Shown: positions 1-12,106, counted from the first letter of the stretch. The stretch is DNA of 64,000 nucleotides from Piper betle (GCA_033002965.1 JAURVB010013353.1:1-64000), one strand, 5' to 3'. A program made the numbers and translations. Notes: generated by a model not told the origin, from the letters alone.

Positions 1-850
1 AAAGTAAAAGGCCAAAAATAATGGTACTTGTATCTGTGACCCTACAAATCTATCAAGCAGTACTAATGAACAAATGACTGCCAAGGTTCAGTTCTGCCTT
101 ATGGCATCTCGGTCTCAACTCCAACGGTCCAAAAAGAAAGATTTCAAGAGACATCAAAGAAACCTCATAAATACTGAATATAGATACCAAAAATATTGAT
201 GTCAATAACTAGTTATAAACTTAGAAACAACCAATTACATTCGTTTTTAGTTGAAAAATAACAATCAAACAAATGTATTTATGCCATATGAAAGTGAAAT
301 AGATATATTATCGTTATAGAATCACAAGGAAAATATTCCTAGATAGCAAATTTATTATGTTAGAAAAATATGGGAGGATAACAAGGCTAATAAAATGAGA
401 GTAGAATAGGTTAAAGGTCATTAAGGTTAATGGGCTGCAAAGTTGTAGATGATGGCTAGCACACAAGTATTAGAGGGCCAATAAGGAGTAACTGAGACTA
501 ACAAAGGAAGAAGGGTATTAACTTACCATATACGTGAAAACAAAACCCAAGCTAGAGTTGTTTTTACCTACAGAGGTTATTATGTCTTCTCCAAAAGCCC
601 AAGTAAATCACCAAACAGATTTGTGCAAGCCGCAATTCCCAAAAAAAACAAAAAAAGAAATAAATAAATAAAAACACAAGGACGCCCTTGGACAGTGGTG
701 AATTCAGCGGATGGCAACAAATTCTAATTGAATAACTCAATACTTTCTATAGGTACAGGGAAATCACGAGGATGCCCATCAGTTAGCGAGGTAAACAGAA
801 ACAACAGAAGACGAGTCTATCCCAACAAACAAGTAAGCACCGAATAAGCA
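1..850. other. intergenic, nothing recognised
   Basis: AT-rich sequence with short A-runs. I see no convincing reading frame, splice pattern, RNA gene or transposon end on either strand. Confidence 0.5.
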
Positions 851-895
851 CTAAAACAACAAATCGATGAAAATGCACACTTTGCATGCAAGAAT

Positions 896-1080
896 AGATA
901 AATAGGCGCTCAATTCGATAACACAGATCATGCAATTACCACAGATAACACAGATCCAATTACATAAATAGGCGCTCAATTCGATAACACAGATCATGCA
1001 ATTCTTCTTCCACACATACATAAATAGGCGCTCAATTCTAGGTTTCTTCTTCTTCCACCTTATCCTGAAATCCGATAACA
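896..1080. repeat. minisatellite, about 3 units of 57-65 bp
   Basis: The core ATAAATAGGCGCTCAATTC recurs near 898, 963 and 1020. The first two units are followed by a shared GATAACACAGATCATGCAATT stretch. The 76-aa minus-strand frame over it is cysteine-rich only because the repeat is translated three times, so I do not treat it as a gene. Confidence 0.8.
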
Positions 1081-1373
1081 CAGATCCAATTACCTCAATT
1101 CCACTCCATTGTAGACGCTCAAATCACCAGATCATGCAATAATAAAAACAATACAATACAATAAGCCATAAGGAGGGGCAAAAAAAAAAAACAAAAACAG
1201 CAACAACAACACAAAATTAAACGTTTTTAAAATCCGAATGACGGTGATTGTTTACCTGGTCCACACGCAGCAACATTTCCCCATCAAATTATTCAAAATT
1301 CACACGCAGCAACATTTCCATATCAAAACGAAAACGTGATTGTTTACCTGGAATTATTCCGAATGACGGTGGC

Positions 1374-1759
1374 GGAATCGCGGCGGAGGGCGGAGCTGAG
1401 GACGGCGGCAGTGCGGCGGAGGGCGGAACTGAGGACGGCGGCAGCGCGGCGGAGGGCGGCGGAGCGAACGCGGCGGCGGAACAGGGGGAGAGGGGGTTTG
1501 ATTTTAGGTTTTTAAAATCTAAATTACCATTTTACCCATGCTTAAATAATTTAATAAAAATCATACCTAGGGTGTTTTGATAATTTCGTAAAAAAACCGA
1601 TTCCGATTTAAATCAGCCGATTCCGATTCCGATTTAAATCGGGCGGAATCGGCCGAAAATCGCCGATTCCATACCCGATTCGGGGCCGACCGAGTCGGCC
1701 CGAAATCGGATCGGCGGGACGCCGATCCGATTTAAATCGGCCGATTCCTGCATCTTGGG
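1374..1759. mobile_element. TIR element copy A (partial), GC-rich cassette plus right end
   Basis: This is the right half of the non-autonomous TIR family described at 11166-12098. Positions 1374-1497 are a GC-rich cassette of about three 30-bp units (GCGGCGGAGGGCGG-type). It is followed by a segment (about 1497-1760) that closely matches 49768-49979 by eye, including the shared GTTTGATTTTAGG start, the TACCCATGCTTAAAT block and a run of CCGATTCCGATTTAAATCGG-like palindromes. The right end GATTCCTGCATCTTGG matches the inverted end of copy E. The left half is missing, replaced by unrelated sequence containing a duplicated GTGATTGTTTACCTGG (1245 and 1340). Confidence 0.7.
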
Positions 1760-3080
1760 GTAGATGAACTTTGAATTGAGCTTTCATTTCCTCCGTGCTG
1801 ACGCTGCCTCGATTCAGTGTTGGATCTCTGCATCTCCGGCCTCTACCCGCCTCTGATCCCTCTTCTCTTCCTGCGCATCCATCGAACTAGGGTTAAAAGT
1901 AGGTGGGTTGTGGGCTCTGGTTAATAGCATTCACAGTCATTGTTCATTATTTTAACTTTTTTTACTATTTTAAAATAGATGATTTAGGTCTATCATATTA
2001 TATTTTAAATTAGGTTATTATAAATATTATCAAAATTAACTTAATTTCGCATTGACTAATAAGCTAGATTAGACATTAGATATGACAATGGCTATGGGTC
2101 AAAAGTAAGAAGTTTAAAGATATAATTTTTTATAGTGGGCTAATTGTAATAACTCTAAATTAATCCCTTTTAATATTTTTTCATGTAAGATTTAATTTAT
2201 TACTTAGGATGGTTTATAGATTTTTAATTTAGATTAATAATTTTAAACAAATTATTTAGGCTCATTATATTATACTTTTGACCGAGATGTTATATGAGAT
2301 TGCTGAAATTAGTTCTCCAAAATTTGTTCTACGCTTGATGTTTATCGAGATAATATTTAATATATTATTAAAAATATAACTATAAATCTTTAAGTTGAAT
2401 TAACTACTTTAAGCAAAATTCCCCGTAACATTCAAAAGTAAGTCAAAAAAGTACTTCCATGGGAAAGATGCAAAGTTTCTCATCCCGAAATTTTATTCTG
2501 ACAAGAACTTGAAGAAAAGAAAATTTTAATGTATGATATATAATCAATTAGAAGTTGGAAATGGATACGTATCTTCGGGTTTTAGCCTTTATCCACGACG
2601 CATGAAGGTCCACCACTTGGTCAGGGATTAGTGAAGAAGAACACGTAATGAATTATTGTTATTGTCATTTTCATCAACGACATCAAGTGTTATTTACATC
2701 TCCATAATGTGGAATTGGTAAAAAAGTTATATATAGATCTTTTTTTTTCAAAAAAGCAATTAAATTAAATAGACCTAGAAATAATTTTTTTATTTTTTTA
2801 AGAAAATTCGCTGCAACCATGTGTACCGATATTTATAGATTTTATGGTCATTATACTAAAACTGAAGGCCAAAATCTAGTAATGCCTGCCTATATTGGTT
2901 ATGATCAGGCGATCTACCATTCATAGTTGAAAATTTTAAAATAAGAAATATGGTTAGGCATAGAATTGATAAAGGGTTAAAAGGAGCATCTCTTCCTCGA
3001 CATCCAATTGCATCCATTTTCTAATTTTCTAGGAAGAACACATCTCTCTTCAAATTTAAACAACATTTTTACTCAGTAAG
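1760..3080. other. intergenic, AT-rich
   Basis: A short C/T-rich, untranslated-leader-like stretch (about 1780-1890) is followed by strongly AT-rich DNA. I see no coding signal or recognisable repeat ends. Confidence 0.45.
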
Positions 3081-3728
3081 TGTTAAGCCCTAACGGCCCC
3101 CCCAAAAGGGATTTATAATAAGTTTTATGGGTTTTTCTTAATCCAAAAACTAGCTTAGAAAATAAAGCTTTTCTATCACCAACATCCTCTACGACCGATG
3201 TGGGATAAACAAAATAACTCCCCTTCACATATTGGACGATTCTGAAATCATCATTATCATCACTTGGCGTTACAACCGATGTGAGATAAACCAAACAACT
3301 CTCATTAATACATCGGGCAATCCTGCTGATGTGGGATAAACCAAACAACTCCCTTCACACATCGGGTGATCTCCCATTCACACATCGGGCAATCCTGCCG
3401 ATGTGAGATAAACCAAACAACTCTCTTTCATACATCAGGCGATTCTAAAATCATCATCATCATCACCTGGCATAGGCACCGATGTGGGATAAATCAAACA
3501 ACTCACCTTCACACATTGGGCAATCCTGAAATCATCATCATCATCACCTGGCGTAGGCAAACCTGGGCTCTGATACCACTGTTAGGCTCTTTGGACCCCC
3601 AAAAGGACTTGAAATAGGTGTCACATGTCTCTCTTTTTCCAAAAGTTAGCATAGGGAATAAGACATTCACATTAACTTATATATAAGTCACCAACACCTT
3701 CTACGACTGATGTGAGATAAACCCAATA
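3081..3728 (-). mobile_element. TRIM (terminal-repeat retrotransposon in miniature)
   Basis: Two LTR-like direct repeats, 3081 to about 3211 and 3580-3728, both start TGTTA on the + strand and end in a ...GATAAACCCAATA-type sequence. Next to the 3580 repeat, on the minus strand, lies GTGGTATCAGAGCCCAGG (3579-3562), the usual initiator-Met tRNA primer-binding site. The element therefore runs right to left. The 370-bp interior has no coding capacity and consists of about five degenerate tandem units built on CGATGTGGGATAAACCAAAC and ATCATCATCATCACCTGGC. Flanks GTAAG (3076-3080) and GTAAA (3729-3733) look like a 5-bp target duplication with one change. Related copies are at 20153, 54692 and 60179. 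Confidence 0.8.
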
Positions 3729-3734
3729 GTAAAG

Positions 3735-3960
3735 TTTAACTAGGGTTGCTAATTAAGCGAGTTAGCTCATAAGCATTTTGGCATTCTGTTTTACTCGACT
3801 TGACTCGAAACTCGATATTTAAATGCTCGAGTTGGAACTCGAATCCTACGAGTTAAGTTTGAGTAAGGCAGTGTTAGAGTCGACTCGACTTTGTTATAAT
3901 TCGAACTCAACTTGAAATAGAATCGTAGCTCGACTAGAATTCAACTCTATAATGTAATAA
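3735..3960. repeat. TCGAG/ACTCGA-rich repeat, possible hAT-type MITE
   Basis: It begins CTAGGGTTGCTAATTAAGCGAG and continues with many ACTCGA and TCGAGT words on both strands. This style is shared with the element ends at 59250 and 63748. I could not fix the right boundary or a target duplication. Confidence 0.35.
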
Positions 3961-5840
3961 AATAATATACATAATATCACTTGCCTACTCAAAATACATT
4001 TAAAATCATAAATAAATATTATTATTGAGTACGTACTAAAGGAGGGTGATAGTTGAGGTGTTTTTGTTTTTTATTTTTTATTTTTTTATCAAATCTGGGT
4101 CATCCTTGTAATCGAATGATCCAAATTAAAGTTTGAGACAAAAACATTATCTACCCCTGGCTATGATAATCTTTATATATATTATATATATGTATAATTG
4201 TAGTTAGTTATATTTATTTATATACAATAAAATAACAAAGTAGCCAATGTACAAAAGAAATACACAAAACAAACTTTAATTAAGCAAATCTTGACTTGCC
4301 TTGTGAATAGTTTTAATCATTGAGATATATAAATGAGCCCCTCGTTACAAAGAGAACGATTTTAATAATAATGGCAGGGCAGACTTTTCCTGATCTTTGC
4401 ACTTTATCTTTGCACTTTGCGATGTTTCAAGATGTAATTCAAAGTTCAAAACTAAAAAAAATGTAGGCTTAAATCTATATTATATTATTTTAAACAAACA
4501 ATATCCTATAGCTCTGCTACGAGAGCATCATACCCAAGATTTGGAGGTCGTGTGTTCGATCCACACGCACAATATTATTTAATCGTTTTTTATTTGATAC
4601 GTGTACAAGAAAAACTAAAATCGTAGTTGGTATTTAGGCCTAGCCCAGATAACCCTCCTGCAACCCTATGCTTTTCATTATTAATAATTTCCTCCCCCTA
4701 AGAAAAGGAAAAAAGAAAATCATAAACTTAGGGCTCGTGAGCTACTTTCGAGCTCCTTAAAAATTAAACATTTTAAGTGTATTTGAGTTTCTCAAAACTA
4801 AAATTTTACTTAAATTAGGAATTTTAAAAATATTTTTAATATATTTATAATTATACTATCAAATTAAAGTTTCTCACTTAATAATATATACTTAATTTAG
4901 ATTTTTAAAGACTTTATTTAGTTATTTATTTAATATTAAAAAAATTTAGCTTACGATTCTTTAAAAATTAAAAATCTTTAAAAAATCTATTTAATTATTA
5001 AAGTTTTTTACTTATTATAATTAAAATTATTTTAAATATTTATAGGCAATCATTTTTTTAAAAAAATAAACAAATATTAAATTTTATATTTAAAAATAGT
5101 ATATAATACTTTCAAAATTAATTTTATATATTTTTAATATTTATAACTAGTAAGTTTTAAATGTATCCCGCACATTGTGTGGGTGTTTAAATAGTATTAA
5201 TAAAAAGAAAACTCAATAATGACATGAGATTAAAAGTAGAAGAATTAGTCAAATAAAATAAAAGAAAATTCTAACAAATATAATTAAAATACCTCAGGGT
5301 CCATGGGTTTGAATCTCGCTAATTTAATTTTTTAAAAGAAAAAATAATAAAAATACTTTTCACGATATAAGGTCACGGATTCGAGCATGTCTTACCTCAA
5401 CTTCTAATATCTTACAAAGAAGAGTTTCTAATTGACTTGAAAAAAATATAATAAAAAGTTAAATAATAATAATTAATCTTTTCATTTAAATAAGATATAT
5501 ATTTAAAATCTATGAGAATCTATATTTAAGATATCAAAGTATTATAGAGTATTTCATTATTCAATATAGGTTTGCACGGTGTGACATTGCTCCAATTATA
5601 TATAACGTATATGAATAAATAGATCAATGATTGGTTAATATATTATGATGAGAAAAATATAATTATACAAAAAGATATGGTGCATAATTCCAAGATAATG
5701 TAACTCCACAAGCATCCATATATATGGTAGGTAGATCTTGGATTTAATAACTTTTTAAAATTTTATGACATTATGATAGATAGCAAAGATGAATCCCTAT
5801 GCAAGGTAGGATTTGGTTTTATTAGGTCATCCTTTCTTAT
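3961..5840. other. AT-rich upstream region of the P450 gene
   Basis: Very AT-rich. Apart from short tRNA-related patches (4510-4580, 5285-5320, 5365-5400) I find no gene. The region just before the P450 carries the probable core promoter. Confidence 0.45.
4510..4580 (+). repeat. tRNA-derived SINE-like fragment
   Basis: The patch has an A-box-like TAGCTCTGCTACGAGAGC and, about 30 bases later, a hairpin loop GTGTGTTCGATCCACAC like a T-arm with box B. The acceptor stem does not pair and the anticodon arm is poor, so this is a tRNA relic or SINE head, not a working tRNA. Similar box-B patches with poorer context lie at about 5300 and 5375. Confidence 0.4.
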
Positions 5841-5843
5841 TTA

Positions 5844-5850
5844 TATATAA
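5844..5850 (+). promoter_or_regulatory. probable TATA box of the P450 gene
   Basis: TATATAA lies 68 bases before the ATG at 5918. A second TATATAT lies about 15 bases further on. Position and sequence fit a plant core promoter, but the transcription start is not visible. Confidence 0.5.
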
Positions 5851-5917
5851 ATTTTCCTATTTATATATTCATAAGATTTGAGCTTCTTATCATCACTGCA
5901 TTCTCTACACTTCTAGC

Positions 5918-7471
5918 ATGGCTCTTATGGAGTACTCATGGCCTCTCCTCCTCCACCTCACTCTACTCTTCTCCGCCGCCTTCGCCTTCCTCTTCTCCGT
6001 CCTCTCTCGTCGCCGGAGACTCCCTCCGGGCCCGCCCGGCCTTCCCCTTATCGGCAACTACTCCCTGCTCGGCAAGACCATCGGGTCTGTCGGCCCCACA
6101 TTCCACCGCCTCCGAGAGGCGTACGGCCCATACATCACCCTGCGCATCGGCGGCCGCCCCTTCATCTTTATCTCCGACCACGCCGCAGCCCACCGTGCCC
6201 TCGTCGTCGCCGGCACTGCATTCGCCAGCCGGCCGACGTTCTCCGTCCCCCGGTACACTGGCATCTTCTCCGCCAGCCACAGCCCAGCGTGGCGCCTCCT
6301 CCGGCGCAACGTCACGTCGGAGCTCCTCCACCCCACCCGCTACAAGTCCTATACCGACGCCCGGGCATGGGCCCTCAGCATCCTCCTCGGCAAGCTCGAC
6401 ACTGAGTCGATGACCTCCGGCTGCGTCCGGGTGCGCCCGAGCTTCCAGCACACCCTGTTCTCCCAGTTCATGCTCATGTGCTTTGGAGAGAAGATGGAGG
6501 AAGACCGACTGAGAGAGGTGAGGAGAGGCCACATAGAAGTGTTGATGAGGGTGGTTCAGTTCAACGTATTTAGCTTCTTGCCCAGATTCTCCGAGTTCTT
6601 GTATTGGAAGAGGTGGAACGAGATCCAGGTCATGCGAAGGAGGCAAGTGGAGGATTTCCTACCTCTGATCAGAGCTCGAATGGAGAAGCTACAAAAGAAT
6701 AAGGCAGTGGAAGGACGTCGGAGCTTCTACGTTGATTCTCTCTTGAGGTTGGAGTTACCGGAGGAAGGTGGTCGGAAGCTAACCGAAAGGGAGATGGTAA
6801 TACTCTGCTCGGAGTTTGTTGGAGCCGGCACCGACACCACCTCCACCACCTTGGAATGGGCCATGGCGAATTTGGTGAAGAACCCTCATATACAGAGGAA
6901 GCTCGCCGAGGAGATCGAGTCGGTGATGGAAGAGAAAGGAGCTGGTGATCAGGGCCGATCGGAGTACATCGGCGAGGAGGACCTGCAAAAAATGAAGTAC
7001 TTGAGAGCGGTGGTATTGGAGACACTGCGCCGGCACTCGCCGACGTACTTCGGGGTGCCGCACGCGGTGGTGGAGGAGATGGAGGTGGATGGGTACGTGA
7101 TCCCCAAGAACGCGTGGGTGAACTTCGCGGTGTCGGCGATGGGCCTTGACGAGAAGGTGTGGGAGGAGCCGATGGAGTTCCGGCCGGAGAGGTTCTTGGA
7201 GGAGGAGGTGGACATCACCGGCACCAAGGAGATCAAGATGATGCCGTTTGGTGCTGGGAGGAGGATATGCCCGGGGATGGGCCTGGCCAAGCTCAATCTT
7301 GAGTGGCTCGTTGCCAACCTTGTGAGGGAGTATGAGTGGAAGAAGAAGGACGGTGAGGAAGTGGACCTCGCAGACGATGCAGGTGATTTCACGGTTTGCA
7401 TGAAGAAGCCCTTGGAAGCTGTTATCGTTCCAAGGAAGAAGAAGATGGTCATGCATGCAGACGTAATCTGA
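5918..7471 (+). CDS. cytochrome P450, CYP89A-like
   Basis: This is an intronless P450 of 517 aa, the usual plant A-type length. Visible features in order: an N-terminal hydrophobic ER anchor (residues about 8-28), an RRRR stop-transfer patch, the proline hinge PPGPPGLPLIGN, the I-helix AGTDTT (303-308, oxygen activation), the K-helix ETLR (368-371) and the heme loop FGAGRRICPG with ligand Cys451. The start MALMEYSWPLLL is shared with the broken copy at 15654, which supports this ATG. The opening and the overall pattern suggest the CYP89A family. In Arabidopsis CYP89A9 acts on chlorophyll breakdown products, but substrate cannot be inferred here. It would act at the ER membrane with NADPH-P450 reductase. 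The body is far richer in G+C than its flanks, as in many monocot genes. It is the only intact member of a local cluster with relics at 15654, 20474 and 21573. Confidence 0.92.
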   Translation: MALMEYSWPLLLHLTLLFSAAFAFLFSVLSRRRRLPPGPPGLPLIGNYSLLGKTIGSVGPTFHRLREAYGPYITLRIGGRPFIFISDHAAAHRALVVAGTAFASRPTFSVPRYTGIFSASHSPAWRLLRRNVTSELLHPTRYKSYTDARAWALSILLGKLDTESMTSGCVRVRPSFQHTLFSQFMLMCFGEKMEEDRLREVRRGHIEVLMRVVQFNVFSFLPRFSEFLYWKRWNEIQVMRRRQVEDFLPLIRARMEKLQKNKAVEGRRSFYVDSLLRLELPEEGGRKLTEREMVILCSEFVGAGTDTTSTTLEWAMANLVKNPHIQRKLAEEIESVMEEKGAGDQGRSEYIGEEDLQKMKYLRAVVLETLRRHSPTYFGVPHAVVEEMEVDGYVIPKNAWVNFAVSAMGLDEKVWEEPMEFRPERFLEEEVDITGTKEIKMMPFGAGRRICPGMGLAKLNLEWLVANLVREYEWKKKDGEEVDLADDAGDFTVCMKKPLEAVIVPRKKKMVMHADVI

Positions 7472-9690
7472 TCGATCTTGTTGCCGTGTTATTGGGCTTT
7501 CTATGATTACCTGTTTGTTGAATTTGAAAGCTACTGTTCTTAAAAGCGCTTGTTGAATTACATAATTAAGTGTCAATCAATATTGTCGACGTCCTTTATA
7601 TGATGCTAATATTAATTCCACAAACGGTTTTTGTGGACCAAAAATCAATCCAATCCTGTTGTTACCCATTGTTGATGAGAACCCCAACGTTGATGAGAAG
7701 CCCTACCGCTGCCATCCCCCCGCTACCCCGCCACCCCATCTGCCTCCACGCCCCCTACGCCATCGTCTCCCTTCCCCCTATGGCCCTGCCTTGATACCCC
7801 CCTCGCCCCCTCTCTACGTCATCGTTGCTGCTTGTTTAGCTAATTTATTGTTATTTAATTTTATTTTTTTGTATCTTTTTGGTAGATTGGTAGACCATTT
7901 TTTTGCTAACTAATAATTTTCAATTCGTATGTTAGGATAATTGTTTAGCCAGCTAACCGTTGATTTATGTTTTCGGATAATTTTTAGTGCATTGATGTAT
8001 GAGTTTTTATCGAACAAATCATTAATTTATGTATAAGGATTTTTTAAAAACGATTGGTGTTTCAATTTTTAGCTAACTAGTCATTTTGCAATCATCTTTT
8101 CTTTTCTTCATATTTTTCTCAAGACCAAAAAGTTGCTCTCATCTTCTTTCTTCCACTAGTATTTCGTTTAAAAACTCATGCAGTTACTGTTTCCTTTAGA
8201 TTCAAGTCCTGAAAGTTTGTTCCATATATTAAATAATGAAAATATTTATTGATCTATTGGAGGTGAATCAACTACAAGAAAGGGGCCAAAGGAAGGTACG
8301 AAAATTTTAAGTTGTATTATTGATTAATGTTTGCAGTTATTAATTTATGGTTTTTTAAGATATTTTTAAAATGTAAAATATATGTTTGATAGGTTGTTGG
8401 TTTCTCGTGTTTTTCTGTGTCTTTAGCTCAATTTGGAAGCCCATTCACAGATAGGATGAATCCTTTTTTTAAGAGGTGGCGGTTGGAATCTGTCTCGATC
8501 TTCAATTATCTTTTGCTTAACAATACTCAATATCTTTTGCTTAACAATTTATTGTTTTTATATCTGTTTATTATATAGGTCTATCTAATAGCTCACACTG
8601 AAAAATTCATACATAGCTCACATTGATAACTGATTATGCCGATTATTATTTGTGCGTATGAAATAGTTTTGGTGACGATCTATCTTTTTAATTATTAAAT
8701 TTTATTTGTTTGAGTTTCATGTATATAATGTAAATCCTATGTTGAAGATGGTTCTCATATATGATAGTTGCTGCAAATATGTCTCAGAGACATCAATAAG
8801 AGTATGATGCATTCTGATTTAACAAATAACTGTAACAAGAACATGAGAGCTGCGAATTGATAACCTAACCACCCCATTTTAATTTGAACTGACATGAGTA
8901 GAAGAAACTCGTCTCGCTTACGTAGAGAGGACAAGCTTTTGTAAAGAATTAAAAGAAATTCACTTGTGTAAAGGATTAAAAGAAATTCATCTTGGTATCC
9001 ACAAATGATCAAGTATTTTTTAAAAAATTTGGCGACGACTCGATGAAGGGGTGGCCTGGGGAGAATTGAAGTTGATGGGATTGAGGTGGGGTAGGATTTC
9101 ATGTTAATGGTCTTTCTAATCTGAACCGTTTTTTAAAATTCAACGGCCAAGATTATATATTGGCGCAGAAATGGTTCTGCCTGTGGTTGAGAACATATAT
9201 ATATATATTACCGAATGTAGGGTGGTCGATCTCCGACGGCCCAAGGCCGGAAGCCTTCGTCGATCTATTGTGTTCATCGACAACAATGGATAATTGCTTT
9301 ATCATCATCTTGATTTCAGATTCTTCGACTCTGATTATGCTCGATTTTTGTTTTTCAGAGTTGTCGCATCTCTTTCTTGTTAAAGTTGCAATTGCTCAAT
9401 CTGTTAAACTCTTCTGCATTGTAACAATGGCGGCAAATCAATCTGATCCTCGATAAAGGATTGCTTCTATACAAGCTATCCTGTCATTACCTATCTTTGG
9501 CAACAACCAATTTCCATGGCAATAGATCTTTCGACATCCGACATATCAAGGTCAATACATATACATGTGCTTCATTTTATAACAATTCGATTGAAGTCAC
9601 TGAATTTCTTGGTTTGAGTGTCGAATCCTTAACCTCATTGAGTCTCAAGCTTTATTGGTTTCATTGATGGAACAATCTCCTCACCTTCAA
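7472..9690. other. intergenic after the P450 gene
   Basis: The first about 80 bases resemble the sequence after the P450 fragments at 20697 and 21758 (GATCTGTT...TTATTGG), so they are probably 3' UTR. A C-rich block at 7690-7830 and T-rich sequence follow. Open frames here (for example 8755-9102 and 9160-9456) show no domain I recognise. Confidence 0.4.
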
Positions 9691-11157
9691 GTACTGTAAT
9701 CATTCAAAATGAAAATAACTCCGCCGAGAAGAAAAAGGTGTTAAGAGATCCACTTGGCCCAATTCTAGACACTCTAAGATCTTTTTTAAACCTGCCCCAT
9801 TTTGAAATAAGCTCGTTAAAGGGTGGATCATCAAAACATTAAGCGACCTTTTTGTCATAGCACAAAGGTGCTTCGCTAACACCTTGTGCCTAGCTTCGAG
9901 CCCACATCCATTTTCCGTTGACCCCATGTGGTGCAAAAGTACTAAGAGAGTGCCCATGGGCCGGCTTGGTTTCCCACTTCCATAAATCCCTATCTTTCCC
10001 TCCATTTTCTACCTTTTCTCTTCTTGAGCTCAGACTCCCCCATTTGCTCTTGGCTTCCGCACACCCTTTCTGGCTCTTCCCAGCCTTTCCTTGGGCTCTT
10101 TCAAGCTAACCCTTGTCCCTACGGTCATAGGTCTTGGGATATGAAGCCGCAAAAGACCTCCCGTAGATCCTCTTGAGGTAAAACTATGTTCTTTGACCTT
10201 GTTGTGCCTTAGCACGTTGTTGTTTGTGTGTGTTTTTACTTATATCTATTTTCTAGTATTTTCCCATTAAGATCTATGTGTTAGGATTTGTAGGGCTTTA
10301 GAATCATTTCATTTCCATGTTTATAAAAATAATTGCACATTTTTTATCGAACTATGGTACATGCAAGCACTATTTTAGTGTAAAAATCATATCTAACATT
10401 GTAGGTTAGCCTTTTACTTGATTATGATCTTATTGTGTTCAAATGAGATAAATATACAACTTTCATGCATATCATTTTGTTTGTTATGGCTTGCATGTTT
10501 ATTATGCATGAGTGCCAAATTTGGGGAAAGGTAACAACTTCCATGGTCATTAAGACCTGACTGTCCTTTTCCCTAATTTTTCAACCCTAATGTAGGTTCT
10601 TTTTTTGTAAATCTTTTGTATAATTGTAAATCCATGTGTTGGCTGGCCCTTGTAAATGTTTCACACTAAAATAATCACTTAAAGTGAACGAACAAAACCC
10701 TTAATTGCTTGATATGTTTGTTGTCATGTAAGTGTGTCTTGCCATAATATGAGACTCTGTGGTGAGCTAACTAAAACTGGTTAATAAAATCCATAAAATT
10801 ATGGTTGGACTTTCTAATTATCTATTCGAAAGTTATAAGTTTCGGCACAAATTAAAAAATATATAGGCAGTTAGATTAATTAGTTTTTTGGATTGTAAAA
10901 TCCAAAACCCTAGTGAAATAGTGATCAAATTGCATGAAATTTCTCCCACACCTTAGGCTATGTACTTATAATACCATATTGAACTTTTGGAGAAATTTGC
11001 TTGATAGATCATCCGTTAAGATTTTCCCAAACTCAATAGGTTTAGCCTACTCTTGAAATGACTTAGTTAATGCTTTCCACTTCTGAGTCCACTCAGTTCC
11101 AAATCTTGAGAGTTTGGACCTAAAAGCTTATTGGATTAATGTCCACAGCGTTGGCTA
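9691..11157. other. intergenic, unrecognised
   Basis: A 101-aa minus-strand frame (9700-10005) and overlapping shorter frames have no motif I know. The rest is AT-rich. It may be old retrotransposon leader sequence, but I see no ends to prove it. Confidence 0.35.
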
Positions 11158-11165
11158 ACTACACC

Positions 11166-12098
11166 CATAGTTGAAAAAATTGGTCGATTCCACTCGTAAT
11201 CGACCGATTTTAATTGGCTCAATAGAAATCCGAGTTAAAAAGAGGTTGAATTGGAGGAGCTAAAAATCAAACCTAGAATTGGCTGATTCTCAGCCTGAGT
11301 CGACGAATCGCCCGAGTCCAACTGGGGGAGGGGGTCGGCGGGGTAGCACAGGCTCCAGGGGGCGGCAACACGGGTGGGGGAGACACAAGGGCTGGGGGAG
11401 CCGGGGCTAGGGATGAGATATGGTGCCGGGGGACAAATCTGGTTGTTGGGACTGGGGCGAGGGGTGGGGGGCGGGGGTTGGAAGACTAGTGCCAGGCTAG
11501 GGATGGGGGGAGGGGGGTGGTGTGGTGAGGTGGGAGATCTGGTGCCGGGGCAAGGGGAGGTGAGGCGTGGGGAGGCGAGGCAGGAGCCAAGGGTTGGAGG
11601 AGGCTAGGGGCCAGGCTGGGGCAGCGAGGGTGTGGGGTGGCAGGGAGGGGCGAGGGCAAGGGGTTGGGAGGGGGGGGGGGCTTTTGCCGGTAGGGGTGGC
11701 CTATGCCAGGAGGGCCGAGCTAGTGGTGATGGACATGGGAGCTGGCTGATCGGGGGTTAGTTCATGCAATTGTTAAAAATAATAACAGGTGGCATTCTTG
11801 TAATTAAAATTTGACTCAACTCCGACTCGAGGCAAAAATAATAACTAACTCCAAATAATTCAAAAAAAATCCAAAAAATATGAAAAAATATCATAAAATA
11901 TAATACACATAGTAACATAAAAATGACATGTTCTATAAGTAATAACCCACTGATTTTGACTAAGTTAAAATTTTTGTATAGGATTGATTTGGACCGATTC
12001 AACTGAACCGATTTCTGACTGATTTAGATCGATTCGATCCGATTCAATGACTCCCTCGAAAACCGATTCAGACCCCGATTCTATTTTTTGTAACTATG
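11166..12098. mobile_element. TIR element copy B with GC-rich cassette, 8-bp TSD
   Basis: The element starts CATAGTTGAAAAAAT and ends with the near-inverse ATTTTTTGTAACTATG. It is flanked by a perfect 8-bp duplication ACTACACC (11158-11165 and 12099-12106), the target size of hAT transposons. Layout: a subterminal region with CGATT/AATCG words, a G-rich cassette (about 11320-11760), a conserved AT-rich tail from GGTGGCATTCTTGTAATT (11788) to CTATAAGTAATAACCCAC (about 11950), then a second CGATT-rich subterminal region. Frames inside the cassette translate to Gly/Arg runs and are not credible genes. There is no transposase, so it is non-autonomous. Confidence 0.8.
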
Positions 12099-12106
12099 AC
12101 TACACC

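Noticed and set aside
851..1081. A 76-aa cysteine-rich peptide gene
   Set aside because: The Cys-rich pattern is a translated minisatellite with three near-identical units.
3200..3560. CRISPR-like repeat array
   Set aside because: The units are degenerate and lack regular spacers. They form the interior of a TRIM in a plant genome.
4510..4580. A tRNA gene
   Set aside because: The T-arm and D-arm resemble a tRNA, but the acceptor stem and anticodon arm do not fold. Recorded as SINE-like.
5938..7576. Several long frames on both strands over the intact P450 gene
   Set aside because: They are shadow frames caused by the high GC content of the third codon position. Only the 5918-7471 frame carries P450 motifs.
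9700..10005. A 101-aa minus-strand gene
   Set aside because: No motif, no splice partner and no start context. Left as intergenic.
11374..11749. Gly/Arg-rich frames in the G-rich cassette of TIR copy B
   Set aside because: Low-complexity translation of G-rich DNA inside a transposon. No domain and no conservation with the other cassettes.
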